From contig NC_049993.1 of NCBI RefSeq assembly GCF_000003815.2, positions 11,970,098-12,034,097 on the forward strand: a stretch of 64,000 nt of DNA. Reading direction: 5' to 3'. The notes under the pieces were generated by a model. The model ran no database searches, had not been told where the DNA came from, and worked only from the letters and a program-made list of their open reading frames with translations. This document shows, in pieces, positions 1 through 11,888 of this stretch. This stretch comes from Branchiostoma floridae (Eukaryota > Chordata > Leptocardii > Amphioxiformes > Branchiostomatidae). The position numbers were made by a program, and so were the translations under genes. The first letter of the stretch is position 1; every line of letters begins with the position of its first letter.

Positions 1-921
1 GACTCATATGATCCATATGAACTTGAAGCACCTTTACATTCACTACATGGAACAAATAGTGGTGGAGTTGCCTTATATCCCCTTAAGTCAGTTTTTCAAG
101 ATAAAAGTGAACCAAGTCTCCAAATTCTTACAGACACAACCATTTCCAACTACTACTTTATTAAATCATGCCTTTCATCAACATTCGCCACCATTCAGAT
201 GTACAACTCTAGTAATTATGTGTCCATACAATGCATCACATTATAGAAGCCTGTGGGTATTGGAGACTGGGTTGAAATTTATTTTGCCACTGACACCAGC
301 ACATATAGAGCTGCTGACCACTATCTCTGGGCTTACCCCATAATTGGGCTTGGAGAAGGACTGAAACAAAAATCACATGGTCATGCACAGCACACAAAAA
401 GCAGCTACACAAAGCTTTTTCATAAGAGCACCAAAAAAAAAGTTAAAAGATTGTATGCCACATGCTAAAAAAAGTCATCATTGCTTGAAGCATACAAAAA
501 TAATATGCAATGCATGCAAGGTAAAAATACACGAAAAAATTATTTGGGAGCTTTTAAGAACATAGCTGTTAAACTACTAAAACTACTACTATTTAGATTC
601 TATTTCAAATCAAAGAGCATAGAAAAAGGAAAAAAAAACATTATGCTACATGCTAAAAGATTTTCATTGCTTGAAGTATACAGAAATAAATATGCAAATC
701 ATGCAAGGCGAAAAACTATGCATATTTTGGAGCTTAAAAAAATATAGCTTTTTAACCAGTACATAAACTTTAAGCACTACTCAAGCTACTAACTCAAAGA
801 GTACAGCTTCTACACAGTAGCAGAGACACACTACAGCATAACACATATACACCAAGCAAGAACACCTTACTAACCCCTACATGTTCATTTGTATGTAAAA
901 TATGGCATCTGCAGAACTTAC
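1..921. other. Intronic or downstream DOCK sequence, no exon recognised
   Basis: This A+T-rich stretch lies downstream (in the direction of DOCK transcription) of the last DOCK exon I can identify, so it should be intron. I find no reading frame resembling the next part of a DOCK protein. The short open frames here look random. The only structure seen is a diverged tandem duplication, listed separately. Confidence 0.5.
457..760. repeat. Diverged direct duplication, about 186 bp period
   Basis: Two similar blocks start near 457 and 643. Both contain the core ttgcttgaag (at 481 and 667), preceded by a cacatgctaaaa-like or tacatgctaaaa-like string and followed by atgcaaggyraaaa and a later ggagctt. 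The offset is 186 bp. It is non-coding in appearance and is probably an old tandem duplication inside an intron. Confidence 0.6.
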
Positions 922-3900
922 ATCAGGTGACAGCATAGAGTAGCTCTGCGGAGGTTTCTCCATGGAGACAGGCAGGCTGAACTCTCCCACCTGCAGTCGA
1001 CCGTTGGCCATGACAGGGATCCACTACACAGGTGTAGAACACATGTCAGTAAGTAGTACTACACAAGACATTAGGTTCACATACTGGAATAGGAAGCATT
1101 TTGTCTGATTAGGGGTTGAGAAAACATGTGTAGGAGAGGTTTAAACTCACTGGTGCTTTGTTCTATAGTGCTGGTGGTTGGGTACTCCAAGAACTGGGAA
1201 ACACTTGGTACATTGTACATACATGTAATATACACATAGAACACTGGGATGCTACAGGTATCTATTTGCTGATCTTTCCTCTTCTGTGATATTACATGTA
1301 CCAATGCCGATATCTCTGATCAGAAGGATTGTGAGGTTCTAGTGGGAAAATAATGGTGCTACATGTATTATTTTACCTTTTATCTTCAATCTTTATTCTG
1401 ATGATACAAGTCAATTTTTACCACTTTGGCAGCCAATCCATTATCCTTTTTAGTCTATCATCCCTTACGTTTTGCAAGGATGTTTCTGAAGTTCTTGTAA
1501 AATAAGTACTAGGTAACTTAAGCGCTTTGAGCTGCAATCTGTACTCTACACACAAGCAGGTCTTTAGTCTTACATTGCATAGATTGTGAATTTGATATCT
1601 ATCACCAATGTGTACATGTTCAACTTCTGGCTACAGCTACATACATGTACTTACAAACATGTAAGTTGGCTGAACCAGATTTTTGTAAGCAGCAAATATT
1701 GCACATTTTGTAAGCAGTAAATTTGCACGTTCATAGGATAAATCTGTACTTTTATATACCGGTATTTACGGTTAGATATTCTTCACTTAGAATTAGTGTG
1801 AAATTGCTGGACATATCTTGTTGTGTACATATGCTTATTTTGCTTTTCCAATGGGAACGCAGCAAATTGATGTATCTGCTCCATTGCTGAAGGATCAGAG
1901 AGCAAAGATCAGGGAGATCTAACTAAAGCACAGGATCACAGGGATGGACAGTAACAGTCACAGTCATGAGGAGTAGCAGTGAGCTCTTGAAATCAGAATG
2001 GAGAAAGATAGAGATTTTCCTCAAAGAAGTTTTGACAAAAGACCTTAGGCATTGTTGTCGTTGTCTCAGGTTTGGTGGAAAATAGAAAAGACTGGCTTTT
2101 GGAAAAAAAGACCAGGCAGCCAGATACAAAGAAGATATAGTGCCTTATTGCCCAGCATGCCAAGATGCATTCTGTAAAATAGCAAGGACTCTTTCTTCTG
2201 TTATTCTGTATCCAAGAGCATGCACTGTGTCCATCCCGTACAAGGTTACGTCATTAGTGGCAGTGTACGTCGTGGAGTGGTCTGGGTTTATCCAAGCATG
2301 CAGGGGTTCCTCTAGCAGGAGACACAAAACCGAGTCCTTACAGTGTATCCTATGGGCGTCTCGATGGGCCCACCGGTCTCCTGAATGGCCTGAGCCAGTT
2401 TTCGAGGGATCAGCTGTTGAGGCCGCTGTGTACAGGATGTATTAAAGAAGAGTGTGACGCTCGGAACTCTCCCTGTGGGAGCTACCGGTAGGAGGTTTTT
2501 CGCATTTGATGCACTGCACTTAGATGGCAAGAATTGGCATTTATGCAAAAGAAAAATCAAAAAGGTTTGACACATCTGCTGTAAAAAATATATAATCCAG
2601 TGCTGTAAAAAGCATTTACACCAAAACAAATACGTTTATCAAACTTACAAAAAAGGCAAGATTGCTTCTAGGCCTTGAATATAAGCAAAAATTACATACT
2701 TTGATGTGCTAAAAAATAGCTGTGTTAAGAAATAAAGAAAAAAATTAAGAAAGTTTGCAACGCTGCCATTAAGACAAAAATGTAATAGATGATGGTAAAA
2801 ATACTTACAGGTACATGCATGTAAAAACTTTGAGACGAAAAAATACCAAAAATTACTCAATAAAACTAACTTATAGTAAAACATCAAATATATCCATAGA
2901 ACTGTGCAGTTACTGTTTACGCGCGTGCATCAAATACGACAAACACAACGTCCACGTTGACACGTTATCCATTCTGTGAACACCTGTTTATGCACCTCCA
3001 CCGCTTTCCTGAGTTGTTTGAATGCTCTCCCTCCACCAGACTTTAGCACCGCCATTTACTGTACCTTAACAGTTACCCCTCCACCCTAAACTATTGTTTA
3101 AACCTTAAGTTTATTGCCTTTATTACTAAAGATGGTATCTCACTCCACTTGGGGCACCAGTGAGGCATTGCGGGGTTCGAAGATTACTCAATGAATTTCG
3201 GAGATAAAGAACAAATTTTCTTACGTTTTGCATATTTTGTTGTCTCCTAAGTCATACTTTTACGTATTATGCTATATGTACATTATAAAAATCAGCGAAA
3301 ATAACAGTGAACAAACCCTACAGTACCACACCAGTGCCCCAAGTGCGGTGAGATACCACCTCAAGTAGGGAATGTTTAAGTCTCTGTGGATGTGTCTCTT
3401 TGAACCAGTCTGATCTGGCACAGACTAGATTACAGACCGTGTATCCCACAGGAGTTTCCACAGGCCCGGTCTCCTGCTTGCGTTGACAGCTGATGTGGTA
3501 GAAGGTGAAGAGGATGTGGTGGTTGTCAGACAGGTGCGGCGGCATCTTTATCTTCACCTCCTCGTAGAAGTCAGGTGACCTGGAAGAAACATAGCAGACA
3601 ATTTGACAACGAAAAATACACATCAGCAGCAATCAAAATCAGTAATTACTTTGAATTCTTACTTTTTGGAAATATTCTAATATCACTAGACAAAAATACA
3701 ACAAATCTGGTACAATTACTGATATTGACGACTACATTGAGAGTTTGATGCAGTAAAATGATTTGATACTGGGGTCATCATGTGAGGTGCCGTCATGCTT
3801 TTCCTTGGATGTGTGCACCTTCTAGTGATTCACAGTGAAACTACTATGAACAAGGTCGAGGTTCTCTGATAAAGACGACTACATTGAGAGTTTGATACGG

Positions 3901-6900
3901 TATTCTTCCTTACTTGTTGTGGTAGGTGACAGCTGTGTATGCTTCCTTCAAGAATTCAGGAGAACTGGACTTCCCAAAGATAACCTGAATAAAACACAAA
4001 CATTTTTCATGTAAATCCATAAACTCTAAATGTTCAATCATAACAACAATATGTTGAGATAAGGAGAGATGCAGTCTTAATGAAAAGATGATATTACAGA
4101 CCTTTAGGGAAGAAGCCTCATCCTCTCCAGACATGAACTGCACCTTCACTGCAATGTTACGAGATGATCCTGGACGATTACTGAAGTTCAGGCATTGAGG
4201 GTAGATGTACAACAAGTTCCTGAAAAGGCAAAGACAGACATTAATATCATGTGTACATACATGTGTCTTCTACTATTCTAAATACAGTACAATCATATAT
4301 CAATAATAGCAGGTCTTGGAAAATCCTGGATCTCAATGTCTTACTTGTATGTTGTGTGTGGAAGAAAGACTTCTCTTGTGGGAAACTCTTCAATCTCCTT
4401 TGTAGGCCTGCCCCGAGCATCAGGGTAAGGGTTGACCTTGTGCAGTTCTGGGGTCAGACAGTAGGGGGAGTTCTCTGGAGCTGGGGAGATGTCCAGTTTC
4501 AAAGCACCTGTAGAAAATGAGAAGGAAGCATTTTTGACAACGTGGATTGCTGAGATGTGTTGTTTTTCTACTTTGCAATAAGTTTGACACATAACTAAAA
4601 GATCACTAAGCCTTGGTATGGTATAATTACATTTTGTTTGTATAGAAAGATGTAAATATTCATTAGAACATTTATGCTACAAGTAGACAAATGAGTTTAC
4701 CTGGAATGCACTTGAGCTTCTTTAGCACAGATGATGGCCTTTTGAGGTCCATCAGAAACTTGTACAGGTCCTCATCTTTCAAACGATCTCCCTCCTACAA
4801 TAAATTAACAACAAGCAGAAGAAAGTCTTTAACATCTTACATACAGAAAATCTGGCAAAATCATGAGAGTACAAACATGTGTTTTCATGCTATAGTACAT
4901 TAGTAGTATCTGAACTGCAGATTGTTACTATGAAAACCTCCTTTTCATTCATACTGCAAAATCAAATCCCAACGAAAATACATGTAAATGAATTTACAGT
5001 AGAATTTCCTGCAGTATTCAAAATATAGCTATGGGACTGAGTGAGTGATTAAAATACAACTGTTTTGAGCAAGCACAACCAAGTGAATGTGAGTCACTGT
5101 GAGTGAGTAGTTCAACAATATGATAATCATGCACACCTGTTTGAAGAAACTGGAGACGGTCAGTGTGACGGCCCTGAATGTGTCCAGGCTTGACCAGTCC
5201 CCCTCCTCCCTCCAGGCCGTCCTGCGGTCCAGCGAGCTGCTCCTCTGCAGGCCAGAGAACCCAGCGATGGCCGTCAGACTCTTCTTACGGAAACTGTCCT
5301 CCAGTTTACTGGTCCTGCGTTGTTCTGTGTAAGTATAAATGTAAAGGTAATGTAATAATACACGTATTATTACACATTCAAGTACCGGTACATTAAAACT
5401 TGACATGGAAAACATAACATAAGCCCGACCACAATAGATGTCTCTGAAACCCGATTAGGTGAAAACTAGTATCAGGTGATCAACATCTAGTAACCAGTGT
5501 TGATATTACTAATTTAGTATGACCTTTGTCATGTACAAAAACATGACATTGTGATGAGGACAAAAGAAATGCAACCATATCCCCATATAGGGACCTCAGG
5601 TAGAATATCAGTGCTATTCGTGCAACTGCATGCATGGCAGCTTCGCCACGGAACTGTTAGGGGTAAATACAAAGATTTAAGCCTAGGAACACACACAAAG
5701 CGTTTCACCTCTTTATTCTGACAAAGTGAATACTATGTGAATGTACAATTTGTAATATGCTACAAATGTAGCAATCTTAAAATTGACTTGTTCTAGTGTT
5801 GTCACCTACTTACCCTGCTTCCATGAAATGAGCAGACCTACATACAAGATACAGACATGACAAACATACAACACAACATCAGGACAGACAGGCAAATGAG
5901 AGAAAAACTTCAGGACCAGGAGAGTTGCCCACAAAAATGTTCTGTCTTTCTAATCTAATGTCTGTTGACACACCAAGAAGATGCCAATTGTTGTTCTGAT
6001 TGCATAATCTATGTAGTTCTGGAGAATGAAAAAGCTCACATTAGACCATTGACCACAAGACACTTACATGCGGCAAAGACATAACACTGGTATAGTGATT
6101 ATGGGTATATGCACAATGTTTATCACAATGATTGGTTGTAATCAACATATAAACAAAAAGAGACAAAGCACGCCAAAGGTAGAAAACATTTTTGAAGGCA
6201 ACAAACTATGTGTACTAGAAAACTGATACAAAAAGAACTATATATGTACTGATGTAGTTGCTTGTAATTTAGAAACACTATAATTGTTTTTTGGAAATGT
6301 AACTTGGAAATGGTAAGTCGTTTCAGATAACATCTGCTAGCTTTCGTCTATGACAGAGCTGTAGTCCACTAGGTATTGAACTCAAAACTATTTGTAGATA
6401 CATTGTATTTAAGATGCTAACTGAAACGTCTGACCATTTCTAAATCTATCCAGTAACTCCAGTTGCTAAGTTCTATCTTGCGTATCTAATATAACCTGGA
6501 TGCCTAACGTTCAACGATAGACTACAAAAGTTGAGTTCTTACCAAAAGAAGTCCCAGAAGAGTCCTTATCAGGGGCCTCTGTGCCCCTCTCCAGACTGCC
6601 CGCCCCGTTCACAATGCTCATCAGGTTGATGGCTGTCCAGGCAAACGGCATACGGTACGCTCCCAGCTTCTCACAGAAGTACCGAGCTGTCTGACGGATT
6701 TTCTCACGATTCTGAAAATTTAAAATAAGAGTAATGTATGGAATGATCTTTCATTTTTTCCACATATTTCTATCCTTACTCCTTGTTGATGTTTGTAGAT
6801 GCAGAACAAAATTCGGCCGCCGAGCGATCCTACCCGCTGTCGGGCTGGTACCTCGGGTGATACGGAATACACCATGTTGTATTTTATATTTTCTTTACAA

Positions 6901-9900
6901 TCATAAGTATCTGTATATGCATTGGTATAGACAACCTTTGGCATAAAGCACCAGTTTCATGATTAGAAAGGTAACACTATAAATCCATTGAAGGTTATCT
7001 ACCTTGGGACTCTCTGCCTCCTTCATATAAGGCTCTGCCACATCTGTGATCTCTCCTTGTTGGAGAACCTTCTCTAGCTGGAAGGACACAAAAAAACAAG
7101 TATGATTTCATCTATAGATTTCATATCCAATCAAAATTCAACAGTGAAATGTATTGGTCACATGTGTACTTCGTACAAAGCACAAATTTAGCAGTTTGAT
7201 AGGGGCATCAACACCATGCTTTGGATATGTGCACCACCTAGCAATTCACAGGGATACCGTACAAGGTACTTCTAAACAAGGTTGAACCTATGAGGTACAA
7301 AGTGAATGTCATCCTATATACAAATAGTGTGTATCCTACAACCTTAGAAAGTGTAGAATACGAACTGTTTACAAAAAGTAAAAATTTTCCTTTGGCATGT
7401 ACAAATGTATGTTCAAATCACAACTACTGTAAATGTAAAAATGTTCGCGGCAGTTTTATGTTCTCGGTTTTTGCTTAAAACCACCGCAAACATTTATCCA
7501 TTTTAGAGTATGTGACTACAGCCAATGGTGCTACTGCGAAGCTAAAACCACCGCGAACACTATTTTCCCGCTACCATGAAGGTATATTCCGACAAACTTA
7601 ACTGTATTTACAGTAAGCATTCCTACCTTGATAACAAGAAAGACATCGCTGGATGGATATGTGATAGAGAAGATAGCTGAGCGGCTGAGAGTGGAAATGT
7701 CAGGATACGCCATGTGTGGCTTCAGCATGCTCTTCACCTGGTCCGAGTTCAGGTCAAAATAAAAGTTCTCTGAAATCTGAAAAAAAAAACATAAAGAAAA
7801 TTAAAACTCTTCCAGGCATCAATGTTGCAAATTAGTACTAAAAACTTTGTTAGAGTTGTAGAAATTGATTACTTTGCATAGTTTACTAGAATACATGTAT
7901 CTTAACAAGATGAACCAAATGCCTAAAACTGATATACATACTATGCTATTTTAGATAATAAATGTGATGCACTTTTTTGCTTCAACCACAAAACTCATCT
8001 GGTTTAAGTTATTTTTTCCAAGAATGATTATCTAGAGTGATATTCTAGAATCTATATTTTACAATATTCATTCTATACTATCTGCATAGTAAAGCAATTT
8101 GTCACAAAAAAAGCATGTGTACCTTTTTCTTCTCTTTGGCATCATAAAGAGCCATGATTGCAAAGATAGGCTCAATTTCTATCTCAAACCTGTGGAGAAA
8201 ATGGAAAAATAAGTATAGATCTCTCTAAGTATGTGTCAATCAAAGAAACAAATAATCCAACAGAATGTTTGATAACAAGGTTTGAAAAGATCTGACTTTT
8301 TTGGCGATTTTACATATATTAGCATAGTTAGTTATGATACCTACTTGAGGGTAAGGCACTTCACCAAAAGTCGGTGACCAAAATGTTCCTTTGGTACTTC
8401 TGCTATCGCTCTCTTTTCCAAAGGCTCCTCCTAAAAAAAAGGGAACAAAACAATACAGAACCTCAAAAAGTGTTGTTTGAGGACTTTAAAAGAAAAAAAT
8501 AACTTTCAACAGTCAAACATGTAACGTTGCTTTAAACAAAATCCATTTTCCATCCATACCAAAAAGGAGACTGTAACTGGAATGAAAAACTAACAAATGC
8601 AGAATACATTTCTCTACCTCATCATTATAGGGAAAGACAGTGAAGATATTGTTGTGGCGCCCCTCCACCCTTTGCTGTTCGTTTTGTCTGTCGATCTCCT
8701 CAGCTGGAAACCTGTCCAGCAGGGAGGGGATGAGGGGGTCCGACTGGGAGTTCTGCAGGTCAAAAATACTGGAGGCCCAGCTTCCACGGGGGGTACCTTC
8801 CATGTCTGTGGAGTTCCGCTTGGCTTGGTCCTTGACAAGAAAAACAAAGATAGATAGCTCAATGAGTAATAACTGATGTGTTCAATGTGACATAACATCT
8901 GGCCTGCGACATTTAACTACAAAATAAAGTTATAAATCACCGAGTGAGTGAAGCAAACAAGGTGGTATATGAGGCTAGGTGGTGGGCATAGGTCACTGGG
9001 CACAATCTACAATGTAGGACACTTACACAACAGCAAAATCTATTGTTGCATTAGCAATAATGAGTAACAATATGACTATGGACTTTTTACAAGATACAAT
9101 CAATAAAATATACTATAATAGATTTATTTTATTTATTTATTTATTTGGATTTTCCACACTGGAGGGTATGGCGGAACAGGTGTCAAAAGACACCTTTTAG
9201 ATGTTTGAGGAATTTGTCTACCTCATCGTCCTGAGGTGTGGGTGTGGTATCATCGTCTTCGTCCACCTCGAACACCTGCTTGACCATCCCGGTAGTGTTG
9301 GACCTCCTGCTGAGCTCACTGTCCCGCATGAACCCGGACCCATATTGCTGATACCTGGAGAAAAAACACAAACAAATAAATCATCTACATCAAACACTTT
9401 ATTGCTTCTGTGTATGGCAGTTTTGTTTTCAGCATGTACGGATGTTTGTGTTTTTGTATGTTAGCACTTATTTGGACAAAGTCAGTAGACTGTAGAGTAG
9501 TAGGAAGTGAGTAGGAAGATGATGTCACTGCAAAGTGAGATATGCAGGAGTGACAGGAAGTAGAGTTCAGAGGTTGTAGTACTAGTCATTCATTAGACAT
9601 GACAGACATTCCAGAAAAAACTTTATTCATGGATCTTCAAACTCTTGCTATAGATCTAATGTTGAATCTTTCTATTCTGCTATATCTCTGAAACACTTAT
9701 GATGTATGAAGGGTTACTACATCAGATATATGCAGATGTTGTTTGTACATGGCAAGTAGTTTTCATACCTTCTAATGACTTCATTCCAGTCTTGTGTGTA
9801 GACACGAATACAATCATTCACATGTGGGTCTTGTTCATACCTGCAAAACATAGAAACATCAGCAACATATCTTGGTTACTAGTCTCTTCTATCTATATTT

Positions 9901-11448
9901 GTCAAAAGTAATTTTACTAAAAAAATTGTGTACAATCTTATCATAACTGTTTACCCATTTTGAGGCACACATGGTTCCAGAGTCCTGATCTCGCGTGGGA
10001 CCACGCCTATTTCCAGATCGTCCACGGGGAAATCCAGAAATTCTCGAAGTTGTTCCTTTTCCAACGCATTCTGGTGCTGTGAGACAAAGTCCTCAAAGTC
10101 CAGAGGCTCCACTACATCTGTTAGAGCAACCTGTATGTGATAGGAAAATTCAGTAACAGAGTTCACCCCAGAGGAGCAATTGCCCCAGAGGATGGAATAA
10201 CGGAGGCCCTCCACTATACTCCAAGCCCAACTCCACTATACTACTTTTGAAATTTAGTGTGTTTCTTCCCTATTTTCTTGGTTAGTTTTGCTAGAATTAA
10301 AATTCACATATTTTTGCATCACTTTTCCAGTCGGCATTGTCTGCAAAAACTTGTGAATGGGTGATGATCAAAACAATAGTCGTTTTGCCACTTCACAACA
10401 AAGGAATCACCGTAATATATTATACTAGTACTTGTAGTATTTGACACCTCTGTCATGCAAAATGATCCATTAATAAAATTCTGGGGAGAACCCTGCAACG
10501 ATGTTCCTACAAAATGCATGTACTAATCAGTCCTGCATTCATGATGAAATGCCTTCCTTGCTTAAACTTTCATTCTTTGTACAAAGTCTGTTTGCTAGAT
10601 AAACAATGATAAACCAAGACAAACGATGAGTCTGCGACCATATTGTCTTACACTTGGACTTGTGGCTGTCCCCTGATCCCCGGCACGCGAGTCACGGAAA
10701 CTTGAGGAAACTTGACGGCGCACCTCACCGGCAGGCTGGTTCCTACAGAGAGGGTAGTACATATTATCTGATTACTACACTGATATGTCATATACATGTA
10801 GGCATCATATATATGTATAATATATTGTCATGATCATGATGATGTATTGTTGTTATTGTCATTACAGAAATACATACAGGTTACCGTAACCTTCTATGAA
10901 ACAAACCCAACTCTGAGTAGTAGTTATACCTTTAGTGATATTTAATAGTGATATATTTTCAACCCATTTTCTGCAGTCTTCCCACTATAAACGAATGGAC
11001 ATTGGGAGCGGATATGCATCATGATATCCCTGTGTACCAAAGAAAAAGAACTGGAAAATCGCATCTTTTGGACTTGTTTACCAACAGCTTAGGTACTATT
11101 TCAGCCTATCAACTTGTGCAAAGAGATTTTCAAACCAGTATGTAGATGTAAGCTTGGTAAATATCCGTTTTTATCAGCACAAAAGTACAGACTGTGTGTG
11201 ATTGTCATATCATAACAATCCTTGGGGAGAGCTCTGGCAAGCTTCCGCTGGATTCATATGGGTGTTTACATCCGATATACGGCGTTTAAAATAATGTAGG
11301 ACTGCGATCAACACTTTACTTATTATCTTAAGATATCGAATATTCGTAATATGTACAGTTTATAACAGTAACTATTGTTATATTGAAGAAAACAGACTCA
11401 CTTGTTGATTTTTAGCGCGAAAGCCCGCTGCTGACCGGAGGCCGCCAT
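922..11448 (-). CDS. DOCK7-like: DOCK6/7/8-type Rho-family GEF, 5' part (N-terminus to DHR-1)
   Basis: Exons on the minus strand: 11402-11448 (start, [16 protein letters not shown]), 10652-10742, 9955-10130, 9769-9840, 9222-9354, 8618-8830, 8345-8430, 8123-8189, 7627-7776, 7003-7077, 6543-6711, optional 5814-5837, 5137-5324, 4701-4794, 4345-4507, 4102-4219, 3914-3984, 3438-3579, 922-1023. All junction phases close, giving about 719 residues before the gene leaves the window. Recognisable DOCK-C signatures include [71 protein letters not shown], then DHR-1 (C2-like) [43 protein letters not shown] and [19 protein letters not shown]. In vertebrates DOCK6/7/8 activate Rac/Cdc42 through a C-terminal DHR-2 domain, which lies outside this window. 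DHR-1 binds phosphoinositides. Only one such gene is seen, so it is probably the single pre-duplication orthologue. Two donors (exons ending 4102 and 3438) are weak GTCTGT sites. Confidence 0.93.
2342..2470 (-). pseudogene. Duplicated, decayed copy of a DOCK DHR-1 exon
   Basis: The minus-strand frame reads [13 protein letters not shown] followed by a GTAAGG donor. This matches the end of the true exon at 3438-3579 ([12 protein letters not shown]). Further upstream, [13 protein letters not shown] resembles [14 protein letters not shown] of the same exon, with gaps, so the similarity extends roughly 120 bp. A minimal 39-nt exon (2342-2380) with a TTCAG acceptor would be in frame between its neighbours. 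It could be a relic of an exon duplication or a rarely used alternative exon. Confidence 0.5.
3132..3357. mobile_element. MITE-like element with ~29 bp terminal inverted repeats
   Basis: GGTATCTCACTCCACTTGGG at 3132 is matched in reverse complement at 3329-3357 (GGTATCTCACCGCACTTGGG), enclosing about 170 bp of A+T-rich sequence with no coding potential. The repeats continue through GGCACCAGTG/GGCACTGGTG. It sits just downstream of a DOCK exon, in an intron. I could not define a target-site duplication. Confidence 0.55.
3725..3905. repeat. Short direct repeat plus dispersed repeat fragment in DOCK introns
   Basis: The string gacgactacattgagagtt occurs twice, near 3728 and 3872, about 144 bp apart. 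The intervening sequence (gtgcaccttctagtgattca and around) is similar to 7200-7290 (gtgcaccacctagcaattca), with the same flanking words (catgctttt.cttggat, aacaaggt). This looks like an interspersed repeat family with two copies in this gene. Family unknown. Confidence 0.45.
5814..5837 (-). CDS. Candidate 24-nt microexon of the DOCK gene
   Basis: Between the DOCK exons 6543-6711 and 5137-5324 a 24-nt segment has a TATGTAG acceptor and a GTAAG donor. It is phase 1 on both sides, so it can be included (adding about GLLISWKQ) or skipped without breaking frame. Joined to the next exon it gives ISWKQEQRRTS. This resembles the Ser/Trp/Arg-rich linker at the same place in vertebrate DOCK7, as I remember it. 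Splicing is inferred from the sequence only. Confidence 0.5.
6304..6444. repeat. Imperfect inverted repeat in a DOCK intron
   Basis: ttggaaatggtaagtcgttt near 6304 is matched in reverse complement by aaacgtctgaccatttctaa near 6424, separated by roughly 95 bp. This may be a small MITE remnant. No target-site duplication was found. Confidence 0.4.
9490..9625. repeat. Dispersed repeat copy (also at 34790-34930)
   Basis: This DOCK intron segment contains aggaagtgagtaggaagatg, gtagagttcagagg and gacagacattccag. The same words occur in the same order at 34790-34930 in an intron of the LDLR-like gene. The two copies differ by indels, so this is an interspersed element rather than a segmental duplication. 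No coding potential is seen. Confidence 0.5.
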
Positions 11449-11888
11449 TTTCTTTGAGCTAAACTGAGCTGTTACATTCTGAACCATTCTAGGGAGGCAG
11501 GTTTTTATTCTTTCGATATCTTCCATAAATAATGGAAAACAATTATAAATATTTAAGTAGAATAGTATACCATACAAACAATTTATTCTTTGAGTTCATC
11601 ATTTTGCAGATTTTATCGAATTATTATTTTTTTGTATTTATCAACGCCCCTTCAGAATGCTAGCTTATGGACGACTCTATCTGCAATCACGTGACATCTT
11701 CTCTGCCAAGTGCACCAAAATGGCGACCAAAATTCAGACGTCAACACGGAAGCATCGAAGAATTTCTACTCTATCTCCTCCCCCTGGATATCTGTACGAC
11801 AACAATTAACTTTTCCTGAATCCTGGAGTGGCCTGGAAGTGTGAAACCCACCGAGTTTGTAGATCAGAGCCCGTGCGGCGGAGGAACA
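11449..11888. promoter_or_regulatory. Shared divergent promoter of DOCK and ATG4
   Basis: Only about 440 bp separates the DOCK start codon (minus) from the ATG4 start codon (plus). It contains TCACGTGAC at 11687-11695, which matches the core of the CLEAR/TFEB-MITF E-box used by lysosome and autophagy genes. It also contains aaaatggcgacc near 11717, a YY1-type motif. A mirrored YY1-like gccgccattttc overlaps the DOCK start at 11441-11452. No TATA box stands out. Motif identities are established knowledge; function here is inference. Confidence 0.6.

Noticed and set aside
8-747. Several overlapping short plus-strand open frames
   Set aside because: They are A+T-rich, without recognisable motifs, and overlap the tandem repeat; consistent with random frames in intron.
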